Source: JBFHIJ01 sp963678775 (GTDB taxonomy: Bacteria > Bacteroidota > Ignavibacteria > Kapaibacteriales > UBA2268). Taken from it: a stretch of 64,000 bases of DNA. Below, piece by piece: positions 35,437 to 44,178 of the stretch. The number at the start of each line of letters is the position of its first letter. The stretch's first letter is position 1. The stretch is from the NCBI GenBank assembly GCA_963678775.2, contig CAXXGR010000007.1:682001-746000 (forward strand). The letters are read 5' to 3'. Under the pieces are notes generated by a model, which saw only the letters and a program-made list of their open reading frames with translations, searched no databases and was not told the origin of the DNA. A program made the translations under genes and the position numbers.

Positions 35437-36441
35437 ATGGCGGAATCAGTTACTACACAACACATTGAAGCCAACGAGAATGGACATAATGAAAATACTT
35501 TGGCTCACACTGAACAAAAGCAGGACGTGTTTTCGCAGTTATTGAATGAAAACATAGGCGACCACCATAGTCTTAGCTTTTTTGGTTATGGCCATTTAGA
35601 TTTGCCAAAGATTTTTATTGATAATGGTTTCCATTTTTACTGGAATGGCCATCAAATGGAAGAGGCAGGTCTTTTTACTGAGCAGCATCATAGCTATGTT
35701 AGAGCTTCTGACCACGAAGCCCCTGTTCTTGATTTGTCAATAACATCTTTTGTGTTTTTCGAATTTTTGGCTGCTATTTTGCTTTTTGTTGTATTCAAGT
35801 TTGTTTCAGGGAAATATAAGAAAAACCCTGACAGAGCGCCTTCCGGTTTTCAGAACCTCATAGAGGTAGTATTCACTTATGTACGTGACGAAATAGTTAG
35901 ACCCAATCTGCCAACAGAGAAGCTTACAAATAAATTGCTACCATATTTTATTTCTCTGTTCTTCTTTATTTTGGCTTTGAATCTTTTTGGCTTAATACCA
36001 GGCGGCCACTCAGCCACTAGTAATATCGCTGTAACAGCAGGACTTGCAATTATTGCATTTTTTGTAATACAGATAACTGCGATAAAAGAATCCGGAGTTG
36101 GAGCTTGGTTCCATCACTTATTGGGTGGTGCTCCTTGGTGGCTCTTCCCTATTATGGTACCAATTGAAATTATATCTATGTTTGTAAAACCGTTTGCATT
36201 AACCGTTCGTCTTTTTGCAAACATGACAGCAGGTCACGTAGTGATACTTTCGCTTATAGGACTTATCTTTTTCTTTAAAACTATTTTCGTGTCTCCGGTG
36301 TCTGTAGGTTTTGCTCTGTTTATTTATACTTTAGAGCTTTTAGTAGCTTTTATTCAGGCTTATGTATTTACAATACTGACAGCAGTATTTGTAGGTTTAG
36401 CAGTTGGAGACCATGCACACGAACATGCAGAATCTCATTAG
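35437..36441 (+). CDS. atpB: F-type ATP synthase subunit a
   Basis: Subunit a forms the two proton half-channels of Fo next to the c ring. The 334-residue protein has five to six membrane helices from about residue 100. The essential Arg sits in ALTVRLFANMTAGH (about 250-263), and the polar last helices contain LELLVAFIQAYVFTIL. The first 95 residues are a long His- and acid-rich extension (EHHSYVRASDHEAP), common in subunit a of FCB bacteria, where mature a subunits are longer than the 270 residues of E. coli. The C-terminal HAHEHAESH is also His-rich. It is followed by atpE after 55 nt. Confidence 0.95.
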   Translation: MAESVTTQHIEANENGHNENTLAHTEQKQDVFSQLLNENIGDHHSLSFFGYGHLDLPKIFIDNGFHFYWNGHQMEEAGLFTEQHHSYVRASDHEAPVLDLSITSFVFFEFLAAILLFVVFKFVSGKYKKNPDRAPSGFQNLIEVVFTYVRDEIVRPNLPTEKLTNKLLPYFISLFFFILALNLFGLIPGGHSATSNIAVTAGLAIIAFFVIQITAIKESGVGAWFHHLLGGAPWWLFPIMVPIEIISMFVKPFALTVRLFANMTAGHVVILSLIGLIFFFKTIFVSPVSVGFALFIYTLELLVAFIQAYVFTILTAVFVGLAVGDHAHEHAESH

Positions 36442-36496
36442 TATAGAAAATCACTTAATTATATTTTGTTTCTTATTTATAAACGAGGATCATTAA

Positions 36497-36724
36497 ATGG
36501 ATGCTTCATCTTTAGCTTATCTCGCAGCAGGCTTAGGAGCCGGCTTTACAGTTTTTGGTGCAGGCTTAGGTATTGGTAAATTAGCGGCTGCTGCTTTGGA
36601 AGCGAGCGGACGTCAACCTGAAGCTGCCGGCGATTTCAGAACTACTATGATTATCGCTGCTGCACTTATCGAGGGTGTTGCACTTTTTGCTGCCGTGATT
36701 TGTTTCGTATTGACTACAAAATAA
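36497..36724 (+). CDS. atpE: F-type ATP synthase subunit c
   Basis: The 75-residue proteolipid has two hydrophobic helices and the polar loop GRQPEAAG (residues 38-45). The ion-binding carboxylate is E59 in AALIEGVALFAAV. The helix 1 residues that would complete a sodium site in known Na+-type rings are not evident, so proton coupling is the simpler reading. The sequence GAGLGIGKLAAAALEASGRQPEA is typical of FCB c subunits. AGGATC a few nt before the ATG gives a good ribosome binding site. A strong hairpin follows the gene directly and may raise its expression relative to the next genes. Confidence 0.95.
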   Translation: MDASSLAYLAAGLGAGFTVFGAGLGIGKLAAAALEASGRQPEAAGDFRTTMIIAAALIEGVALFAAVICFVLTTK

Positions 36725-36727
36725 TTT

Positions 36728-36761
36728 AATAGCGGCTATTTTTATTTGAGTAGCCGCTATT
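36728..36761 (+). promoter_or_regulatory. Intercistronic hairpin between atpE and atpF
   Basis: Perfect 11-bp inverted repeat AATAGCGGCTA / TAGCCGCTATT with a 12-nt loop, right after the atpE stop and 66 nt before atpF. It is followed by TGATTTTGTC rather than a clean T run, so it is more likely an mRNA-stabilising or partial termination element than a full terminator; the downstream atp genes have no other promoter that I can see. Confidence 0.65.
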
Positions 36762-36826
36762 GATTTTGTCCTCGTTCATTCAAGACAAACAAAGAAATGT
36801 AAAATAATCAAATAAATAGGTCTGAT

Positions 36827-37321
36827 ATGGAAAATCTAGTTTCGGTAAACCCCGGATTGATGATTTGGACGATTGTGATATTTACTATATTCTTTCTATT
36901 AATTGCAAAATTTGGTGCTAAACCAATAGCCAATGCTTTAAATCAGAGAGAAAAAAATATCAACGATGCTATTGATAATGCAAATAATGCAAATATAGTA
37001 GCACAGGAAAATCTAAAGAAAACGCAAGACAAACTTGATGATGCACAGAGAGAAATGGCTGAAATAATTGCTACAGCAAGAGCTCAAGGCGAAAAACAGC
37101 TTAAAAAAGCCAGCGAAGAAGCTGACTTACTTAAACATCAAAAATTGCAAGATGCTACAAAAGAAATAGAAAGAAAGAAAGAAGAAGCTATCGCTGAGCT
37201 TAGAAGAGAAATTGCTGGGTTGGTAGTAGATGCTACTGAAAAGATTTTAGAAGAAAAAATTGATGCTGCAAAAGATCAAAAAATGATTGAATCTTATATA
37301 CAAAAACTTCCTAAGAACTAA
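36827..37321 (+). CDS. atpF: F-type ATP synthase subunit b
   Basis: Subunit b is the peripheral stalk that links Fo to F1. The 164-residue protein has a single N-terminal membrane helix (about 10-28, GLMIWTIVIFTIFFLLIAKF) followed by the conserved KPIANALNQREKNINDAIDNA and a long charged helix that forms the dimeric coiled coil (about 40-150). The length is normal and only one b-type gene is present, so the stalk is probably a homodimer. It is followed by atpH after 15 nt. Confidence 0.94.
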   Translation: MENLVSVNPGLMIWTIVIFTIFFLLIAKFGAKPIANALNQREKNINDAIDNANNANIVAQENLKKTQDKLDDAQREMAEIIATARAQGEKQLKKASEEADLLKHQKLQDATKEIERKKEEAIAELRREIAGLVVDATEKILEEKIDAAKDQKMIESYIQKLPKN

Positions 37322-37336
37322 GGTGCGAATTGTCTT

Positions 37337-37876
37337 ATGACAGAGCAAAAAGTTTCATACAGATATGCAAAAGCGATAATTGATGCTGCTAAAAATGACA
37401 ATCTTATAGAAGAAATAAGAGACAATTTTGAGGCACTTATTAGTATGATTATTCAATCTAAGGATTTAAAAAATCTTATTATGAGTCCTCTCGTGCAGGT
37501 AAACAAAAAGAAAATGATTTTTGAGGAAATATTGAAAGGGAAGACTTCTCCCCTATTCCTTAATTTCCTTCTTCTAATAACTGAAAAAAGAAGAGAAAAT
37601 CTGATTTTTGTAATTAATGACGAGTTCTATAAAATTTATAATGCTTCGCATAATATTTTACCGATTACTATTACCACTGCAAACGCATTAGATTCAAACT
37701 TGTCAGATACAATTATCACTAAATTAAATGAATGGACAGAAAAAAATGTTGTCCCTACTTATCTGGTCGATAAGTCTATAAAGGGTGGCATTAAAGTTAA
37801 GATTGAAGATTGGGTGTTTGACGCATCTTTGAAAACTAAACTTCAATCTTTATATAGCAAATTGGCAAATGCCTAA
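37337..37876 (+). CDS. atpH: F-type ATP synthase subunit delta
   Basis: Subunit delta caps the alpha/beta hexamer and ties it to the b stalk. The 179-residue protein begins VSYRYAKAIIDAAKND, the OSCP/delta family start. It has FLNFLLLITEKRRENLIFVINDEF (about 75-98) and the C-terminal IKGGIKVKIEDWVFDASLKTKL signature (about 148-170). Order F-H-A is the usual one. The assignment is firm. Confidence 0.93.
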   Translation: MTEQKVSYRYAKAIIDAAKNDNLIEEIRDNFEALISMIIQSKDLKNLIMSPLVQVNKKKMIFEEILKGKTSPLFLNFLLLITEKRRENLIFVINDEFYKIYNASHNILPITITTANALDSNLSDTIITKLNEWTEKNVVPTYLVDKSIKGGIKVKIEDWVFDASLKTKLQSLYSKLANA

Positions 37877-37917
37877 AAAATGATATTAATAGTTTATAAG
37901 TTATAAAGGTAGTTACT

Positions 37918-39474
37918 ATGACTGATGTTAGACCGGAAGAAATATCTGCAATTTTACGCAAGCAGTTATCCGGATTTGATAACGAAGCTGACATCTACGA
38001 AGTTGGTACGGTTTTACAAGTCGGTGACGGGATTGCTCGTATATACGGCCTGAACGAAGTAATGGCTTCCGAATTGGTCGAATTCGAAAACGGAGTTGTC
38101 GGGATGGTTTTAAACCTGGAAGAAGACAACGTTGGTATTATGCTTTTCGGTGATGATCGCCTCGTAAAAGAAGGTGATACTTGTAAAAGAACAAAACGTA
38201 TTGCTTCTGTACCTGTTGGTAATGAGTTATTAGGTCGTGTTGTTAATCCCTTAGGAATTCCTATCGACGGGAAAGGTGCTTTAGGCATACCCGAAGATAA
38301 GTATTACGCTATCGAACGTAAAGCTCCCGGTGTAATTAAAAGGCAACCGGTTACTGAGCCTGTGCAAACAGGCATCAAAGCTATTGACGCACTGATTCCT
38401 ATCGGTAGAGGTCAACGTGAGCTTATAATTGGTGACCGCCAAACCGGTAAAACGGCTGTTGCAATAGATGCCATCATCAATCAAAAATCTACTCATACTG
38501 AAGAGTCAAAAGCTTTAGGTATTGAGCCTGTTTATTGTGTTTATGTAGCAGTAGGCCAAAAAGGTTCTACAGTAGCTAACGTAGTAGCTACTTTAGAAGA
38601 GCATGGCGCAATGGACTACACTATAGTTGTAGCCGCAAACGCCTCTGACCCTGCCCCACTTCAGTATATCGGTCCTTATGCCGGTTGCTCAATGGGTGAA
38701 TTTTTCAGAGATAACGGCAAACATGCTTTAGTAATCTATGACGATTTGTCTAAACAAGCGGCAGCATACCGCCAAGTGTCTTTGCTTCTAAGACGTCCAC
38801 CGGGACGTGAAGCTTACCCGGGCGATATCTTTTATTTGCACTCAAGATTGCTTGAACGTGCAGCAAAATTATCAGATGATGAAGGTGCAGGATCTTTAAC
38901 GGCTTTGCCTGTAATTGAAACTCAGGCAGGTGACGTTTCTGCATATATACCTACTAACGTAATTTCAATTACTGATGGTCAGATTTATCTTGAGCCTAAC
39001 TTGTTTAATGCAGGGATTAGACCAGCATTGAATATTGGTATATCTGTATCTCGTGTAGGTGGTTCTGCGCAAATTAAAGCAATGAAAAAAGTTGCTGGGC
39101 CTTTGAAGCTGGAACTTGCCATGTTTAGAGAGCTTGCTGCTTTTTCTAAATTTGGTTCTGACTTAGATAAATCAACTCAGCAACAGCTTACTCGTGGAGC
39201 TATTCTGACTGAAATATTAAAACAAGGGCAATATCAACCGATTTCTGTAGAAAAGCAAATTGCCTTGATTTATACAGCAACAAGTGGTAAATTAGACGAC
39301 ATAAAAGTTGAGAATTTGAAGAGATTTGAAAAAGAATACTTTGAGTATTTAGAAAACCAACATAAAGATATTTTGGATACTATAATCAAAGAAAAAGTCA
39401 TAAATGATGATCTTAAAGATAAACTCTACAAAGCTATTGACGCTTTTGTTAATAATTTTAAAAAGACTGTATAG
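37918..39474 (+). CDS. atpA: F-type ATP synthase subunit alpha
   Basis: Subunit alpha carries the non-catalytic nucleotide sites of F1. The 518-residue protein has the P-loop GDRQTGKTAVAIDAI (about 170-184), the signature PAVNVGIS-type stretch PALNIGISVSRVGGSAQ (about 371-387) with the conserved Arg, and the N-terminal beta-barrel domain IYEVGTVLQVGDGIARIYGL. Subunit beta and epsilon genes do not follow; instead hldD begins 4 nt after the stop. A split operon with atpD-atpC elsewhere is known from Chlorobi and relatives. Confidence 0.97.
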   Translation: MTDVRPEEISAILRKQLSGFDNEADIYEVGTVLQVGDGIARIYGLNEVMASELVEFENGVVGMVLNLEEDNVGIMLFGDDRLVKEGDTCKRTKRIASVPVGNELLGRVVNPLGIPIDGKGALGIPEDKYYAIERKAPGVIKRQPVTEPVQTGIKAIDALIPIGRGQRELIIGDRQTGKTAVAIDAIINQKSTHTEESKALGIEPVYCVYVAVGQKGSTVANVVATLEEHGAMDYTIVVAANASDPAPLQYIGPYAGCSMGEFFRDNGKHALVIYDDLSKQAAAYRQVSLLLRRPPGREAYPGDIFYLHSRLLERAAKLSDDEGAGSLTALPVIETQAGDVSAYIPTNVISITDGQIYLEPNLFNAGIRPALNIGISVSRVGGSAQIKAMKKVAGPLKLELAMFRELAAFSKFGSDLDKSTQQQLTRGAILTEILKQGQYQPISVEKQIALIYTATSGKLDDIKVENLKRFEKEYFEYLENQHKDILDTIIKEKVINDDLKDKLYKAIDAFVNNFKKTV

Positions 39475-39478
39475 ATTT

Positions 39479-40444
39479 ATGATAGTATTAACCGGAGGCG
39501 CCGGTTTTATCGGCTCATGCTTTCTAAAAAAATTGAACGACAAGGGTATCTCTGATATCCTTGTTGTTGATAGATTAAGCGATTCTACTAAATGGAAAAA
39601 TCTTATTGGGAAAGAGTTTGATGACTATACCCATAAAGTTACTTTTCGTGATAATTTGCAAAAAGGCTTTTATAATAATAAAATAGAAGCTATAATTCAC
39701 TTTGGTGCCTGCTCTGCTACTACAGAGCCAGACGTTGATTATCTATTTGATAATAATTTATCTTATACCAAAGAGCTTGCTACTTACTGTGTAGATAAAA
39801 ATATTCCGTTTATTTATGCAAGTAGTGCTGCCACTTATGGAGATGGTGCATTAGGTTATTCAGATACTATATTTGAAGATTTAAAACCTCTAAACGCCTA
39901 TGGAATGAGTAAACACTTATTTGACTTATGGGCTATAAGGAAAGGCATCATCGATAAGATAATCGGCGTAAAATTCTTTAATGTTTTTGGACCTAATGAA
40001 TACCATAAAGAAGGTATGACTTCTATGGTGTACAAATCTTTCCATCAAGTTAGAGACACTGCTAAGGTAAAACTTTTCAGGTCGTATAAAGAAAATTATA
40101 AAGATGGGGAGCAACAACGTGACTTTGTATACATTAAAGATGCAATAGAAGTGCTTTGGAATATGTTTGAAAAGTATACAGACAAAGGTATTTTTAATCT
40201 TGGAACAGGCAAAGCTCGTTCTTGGAATGATTTAGCAGAATCTGTGTTTAAGGCTATGAAAAAAGATATTCATATTGAATATGTAAATATGCCTGACAAC
40301 TTAATCAATCAATATCAATACTTCACGGAAGCTGATACAAATAAACTAATGACTTCCGACTATGCACATAATTTTTTGACATTAGAAGAGAGTATAGATG
40401 ACTATGTTAATAATCATCTTGCCTTAGAATTTCCCTACTTCTAA
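39479..40444 (+). CDS. hldD: ADP-L-glycero-D-manno-heptose 6-epimerase, inside the atp operon
   Basis: HldD makes the heptose precursor of the lipopolysaccharide inner core. The 321-residue protein from the ATG at 39479 (an upstream in-frame start would overlap atpA) has the NAD(P)-binding TGGAGFIGS (about 5-13), SSAATYGDGALGYSD (about 118-132) and the catalytic YxxxK in NAYGMSKHLFD (about 140-150). KFFNVFGPNEYHKEGM and GEQQRDFVYIKDA, typical of HldD, follow. It sits between atpA (4 nt) and atpG (21 nt) on the same strand, an unusual insertion into the F1 genes. Presence suggests a Gram-negative outer membrane with heptose-containing LPS. Confidence 0.93.
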   Translation: MIVLTGGAGFIGSCFLKKLNDKGISDILVVDRLSDSTKWKNLIGKEFDDYTHKVTFRDNLQKGFYNNKIEAIIHFGACSATTEPDVDYLFDNNLSYTKELATYCVDKNIPFIYASSAATYGDGALGYSDTIFEDLKPLNAYGMSKHLFDLWAIRKGIIDKIIGVKFFNVFGPNEYHKEGMTSMVYKSFHQVRDTAKVKLFRSYKENYKDGEQQRDFVYIKDAIEVLWNMFEKYTDKGIFNLGTGKARSWNDLAESVFKAMKKDIHIEYVNMPDNLINQYQYFTEADTNKLMTSDYAHNFLTLEESIDDYVNNHLALEFPYF

Positions 40445-40465
40445 TAATATCATAAGGACTGCCGA

Positions 40466-41350
40466 ATGGCTACACTAAGAGATATAAAAAGAAGAATAAC
40501 AGGTGTCAAAAGCACCTCTAAAATAACTTCTGCGATGAAGATGGTTTCTGCAGCGAAACTAAAAAAAGCTCAAAGAGCTATTGAATCTGCAAGACCTTAC
40601 TTTTTGCAACTTGAAGACATGATGACTAATGTAATTTCCGGTATATCTGATGACTACAATCATCATTTGATACAACATAGAGATGAAGTAAAACATATTA
40701 CTGCTATTGTAATCTCTTCTGACAGAGGTCTTTGTGGTAGTTTTAACTCTTCACTTTATCGATATGCCGAAAATCAGTTCAAAGAAATGACTTCGACAGA
40801 GCACCCCGGTGCTGATATAGATATCATTGCAGTTAGTAAAAAAAGTAAATCATATTTTGCTAAATCTAAGTTGAATATGATTGCTTCACATACTGATGTT
40901 TTTGCTGATTTGGATTTTACAATCGTGAAAGACATTTTAACTACAACGATAGATAAATATATTACAGGTAAAACTGACATGGTCGTTGTAATATATAATG
41001 AATTTGTCAGCGTAGTAAAACAAAATGCTACTACAAAGACAATTCTTCCTTTGCAAATTAAAGAAAAAGAAGAAACAGTAGCAAATATAGAATATATCTT
41101 TGAGCCAAATAAAGAAAATCTATTAGACGAGCTTATTCCTAAGCTTATTGATTTACAATTATGGCGATCTTTATTAGAATCTAATGCTGCCGAACATGCA
41201 GCACGGATGATGGCTATGGATAATGCTACAAATAATGCTCATGACCTTATCAAACATCTCGAATTAGTATATAATAATGCCAGACAGGCTGCTATTACTA
41301 CTGAAATGCTTGAAATTGTTTCCGGTGCAGAATTACTTAGAAACTCATAA
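40466..41350 (+). CDS. atpG: F-type ATP synthase subunit gamma
   Basis: Subunit gamma is the rotor shaft. The 294-residue protein begins MATLRDIKRRITGVKSTSKITSAMKMVSAAKL, the conserved N-terminal helix, has SSDRGLCGSFNSSL (about 88-101) and ends with the signature helix ARQAAITTEMLEIVSGAELL (about 272-291). The length is normal. A 15-bp stem hairpin follows, which ends the atp transcript. It is split from atpA by hldD. Confidence 0.95.
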   Translation: MATLRDIKRRITGVKSTSKITSAMKMVSAAKLKKAQRAIESARPYFLQLEDMMTNVISGISDDYNHHLIQHRDEVKHITAIVISSDRGLCGSFNSSLYRYAENQFKEMTSTEHPGADIDIIAVSKKSKSYFAKSKLNMIASHTDVFADLDFTIVKDILTTTIDKYITGKTDMVVVIYNEFVSVVKQNATTKTILPLQIKEKEETVANIEYIFEPNKENLLDELIPKLIDLQLWRSLLESNAAEHAARMMAMDNATNNAHDLIKHLELVYNNARQAAITTEMLEIVSGAELLRNS

Positions 41351-41370
41351 GTGTTTTGTATAGTTAATAT

Positions 41371-41406
41371 AAAAAGTTACTCTCTGCCAATAGAGAGTAA
41401 CTTTTT
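41371..41406 (+). terminator. Rho-independent terminator of the atp operon
   Basis: Perfect 15-bp inverted repeat AAAAAGTTACTCTCT / AGAGAGTAACTTTTT with a 6-nt loop and a T run, 20 nt after atpG. Confidence 0.92.
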
Positions 41407-41520
41407 TATTTTTACAAAATTTACGCAATATTAGACTACTGTTTTCCTTCCAAAATTCCTAAATTTTTCGTATTTTAGTGTGATTTATATATCTGTTAAA
41501 TTCATAAAGAATATTTGACT

Positions 41521-44061
41521 ATGTCATTACTTGGAAAAGAGCATATAGTACCTACTATGCTTGAACAGGAGATGCAAACTTCTTATTTGGATTATTCCAT
41601 GTCGGTAATTGTATCCAGAGCTTTACCTGACGTTAGAGACGGTTTAAAGCCTGTTCACAGAAGAATACTGTTTGCTATGCAAGACATGGGGCTTGCTCCG
41701 AATAAACCTTACAAAAAATCTGCTAGGTTGGTCGGTGAGGTACTTGGTAAGTACCACCCACATGGTGACTCTTCAGTTTATGAAGCCATGGTACGTATGG
41801 CCCAACCTTGGAATATGAGATATCCATTGGTTGATGGTCAGGGTAACTTCGGTTCTATTGATGGTGACTCTCCTGCCGCAATGCGTTATACCGAATCGCG
41901 TTTGGCTAAGATAGCTCCTCATATGCTAAGAGACATCGACAAAAACACTGTCGATTTTAGACCTAACTTTGATGAATCTTTGAAAGAACCGGTGGTTCTA
42001 CCTTCTATTCTTCCTACTTTATTGTTGAATGGCGCTAGTGGTATTGCCGTTGGTATGGCTACCAACATACCACCTCATAACTTAAGAGAGACTGTTAGTG
42101 GAATAAATGCAGTAATTAGCAATCCGGATATTACTCTGGATGAACTAATGAAGCATATTCCTGCTCCAGACTTCCCTACCGGTGGCTTTATATATGGCTA
42201 CTCCGGCGTTAGAGATGCTTATGAAACAGGCAGAGGTAGGATTTTAGTAAGAGCTAAGGCCGGTATAGAAGAAAATAAAAATGGAAGAAGCTCCATTGTA
42301 ATCACCGAAATACCTTTTCAAGTCAATAAATCGAACTTAATCGAAAAAATTGCAGATTTGGTAAGACATAAAACTATCGAAGATATTTCTGACATCAGAG
42401 ATGAATCTGATAAAGATGGTCTTAGAATTGTAATAGAACTTAAACGCGATGCTATTCCTAACGTCGTGTTAAATAATTTATACAAGCACTCTCAGTTGCA
42501 GGTTACTTTTGGTGCTAACATGCTTGCACTTGTAAAAGGTAGACCTCTTACTTTGAGTTTAAGAGAGATTATTGACCACTTTATAGAACATAGGAATGAA
42601 GTTATTGTCCGTAGAACTCAGTTCGAATTAGATGCGGCTCTGAAAAGAGCTCATATCTTAGAAGGATTGATTATCGCATTGGATAATATCGATGAAGTTA
42701 TCTCTATTATCAGAGGCTCAAAAGATGCCGCTACTGCTTCTGCAAAATTAAAAGAACGTTTTAATTTTTCTGACGCTCAAACGAAAGCTATCTTAGAAAT
42801 GAGATTGCAACGTTTGACCGGATTAGAAAGAGATAAAATCGTTGCAGAACACACTCAGTTATTAATCACAATTGAAGAATTGAAAGCTATCTTAGCCAGT
42901 AAAGAGCTTCAATTAAGCATTATATCAGATGAATTGACTGAAATTGCTGAGCAGTTTGGGGATGAAAGAAGAACCCAAATCATTCATGACTCAGGAGAGT
43001 TTTCTCTTGAAGATATGATTGTTAACGAGGAAATGATTATTACAATCTCTCGTAAAGGTTTTATCAAACGTACAGCCGTTTCTAACTATAGAAGACAAAA
43101 TAAAGGTGGCCGTGGATCTAGTGGAGTTTCTACTTATGATGATGATTTTGTAGAACATATATTCCAGGCATCAACGCATCACCATATTTTATTCTTCACC
43201 GATCAGGGTAGAGTCTTTAAACTCAAAGTTTATGACTTGCCTGAAGGTAGTAGAAACTCGAAAGGTAGATCGATAGCAAATGTTATTGCTAAAAAACCAG
43301 AAGAGAATGTTGAAGCATATTTGCCGATTAAAGATTTTGATGAAAACTTCAACATTATTTTTGCTACCAGCAAGGGTACTATTAAAAAAACATCCTTATC
43401 TCAGTTTGGGAATATTCGCCAAACAGGTATCATTGCTATTTCTTTAGCGGATGACGATAAGCTTATGTCAGCTCGCTTAACTGATGGCACTATGGACGTT
43501 ATTTTAGGTACTAAAAACGGACTTGCTTGTAGATTCAGAGAGTCTGATGTGCGTCCTATGGGTAGAACTGCTTCCGGTGTGAAAGGTATTTCTCTTTCTG
43601 ACGGCGATGTAGTTGTTTCTCAGATTGTTATCAAAAGACCTGATCAGCAAGTAATAGTTGTATCTGAAAAAGGTTATGGTAAGCGTACTAAATTTGAAGA
43701 CTTCAGACTTACTAAACGCGGCGCTAAGGGAGTTATCTCTATGAGCGTAACACCTAAAACAGGTAGTGTAGTAAGACTAGTTTCTGCTTCTGATTCTGAA
43801 GATTTAGTTGTAATGACTACTAACGGAGTCATTATCAGACAACATGTTGATGGAATTAGAACTATTGGCAGAAACACTCAAGGTGTTAAACTTATCAAAC
43901 TTGACAACAATTCTCAAATTGCCGACATTACTTGTGTAACAAGAGATGATGACAAAGATATTGATGATATTTTAGATGAGACTGTAGATAATTCTTTGGA
44001 TTCCGGAGATAATCAAGAAGGTTCTTCTAGTTCTGAAGGAACTCAAGAAACTCTTTTATAA
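41521..44061 (+). CDS. gyrA: DNA gyrase subunit A
   Basis: GyrA breaks and rejoins DNA in the gyrase tetramer that introduces negative supercoils. The 846-residue protein (ATG at 41521; a TTG two codons earlier is less likely) has the winged-helix region with HPHGDSSVYEAMVRMAQPW, the catalytic Tyr in MRYTESRLAKIA (about 120), and six C-terminal beta-pinwheel blades. The GyrA box QNKGGRG near residue 525 marks it as gyrase, not topoisomerase IV. At the quinolone-resistance positions it has Ser and Glu (E. coli S83 and D87). The last 40 residues are acidic (DDDKDIDDILDETVD), as in regulatory GyrA tails. gyrB is not in the window. Confidence 0.96.
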   Translation: MSLLGKEHIVPTMLEQEMQTSYLDYSMSVIVSRALPDVRDGLKPVHRRILFAMQDMGLAPNKPYKKSARLVGEVLGKYHPHGDSSVYEAMVRMAQPWNMRYPLVDGQGNFGSIDGDSPAAMRYTESRLAKIAPHMLRDIDKNTVDFRPNFDESLKEPVVLPSILPTLLLNGASGIAVGMATNIPPHNLRETVSGINAVISNPDITLDELMKHIPAPDFPTGGFIYGYSGVRDAYETGRGRILVRAKAGIEENKNGRSSIVITEIPFQVNKSNLIEKIADLVRHKTIEDISDIRDESDKDGLRIVIELKRDAIPNVVLNNLYKHSQLQVTFGANMLALVKGRPLTLSLREIIDHFIEHRNEVIVRRTQFELDAALKRAHILEGLIIALDNIDEVISIIRGSKDAATASAKLKERFNFSDAQTKAILEMRLQRLTGLERDKIVAEHTQLLITIEELKAILASKELQLSIISDELTEIAEQFGDERRTQIIHDSGEFSLEDMIVNEEMIITISRKGFIKRTAVSNYRRQNKGGRGSSGVSTYDDDFVEHIFQASTHHHILFFTDQGRVFKLKVYDLPEGSRNSKGRSIANVIAKKPEENVEAYLPIKDFDENFNIIFATSKGTIKKTSLSQFGNIRQTGIIAISLADDDKLMSARLTDGTMDVILGTKNGLACRFRESDVRPMGRTASGVKGISLSDGDVVVSQIVIKRPDQQVIVVSEKGYGKRTKFEDFRLTKRGAKGVISMSVTPKTGSVVRLVSASDSEDLVVMTTNGVIIRQHVDGIRTIGRNTQGVKLIKLDNNSQIADITCVTRDDDKDIDDILDETVDNSLDSGDNQEGSSSSEGTQETLL

Positions 44062-44085
44062 ACTCAACATTTGATGTTATAGCAT

Positions 44086-44122
44086 AGTAGAGATATACTT
44101 TTGTGTATCTCTACTTTTTTTT
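44086..44122 (+). terminator. Rho-independent terminator of gyrA
   Basis: AGTAGAGATA / TATCTCTACT stem (10 bp, extended by a wobble) followed by eight T, 25 nt after the gyrA stop. Confidence 0.88.
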
Positions 44123-44178
44123 GTAGCAAGTATTTTATATATTAGGCATTATATTATATTCACATATAGAATGTACTA

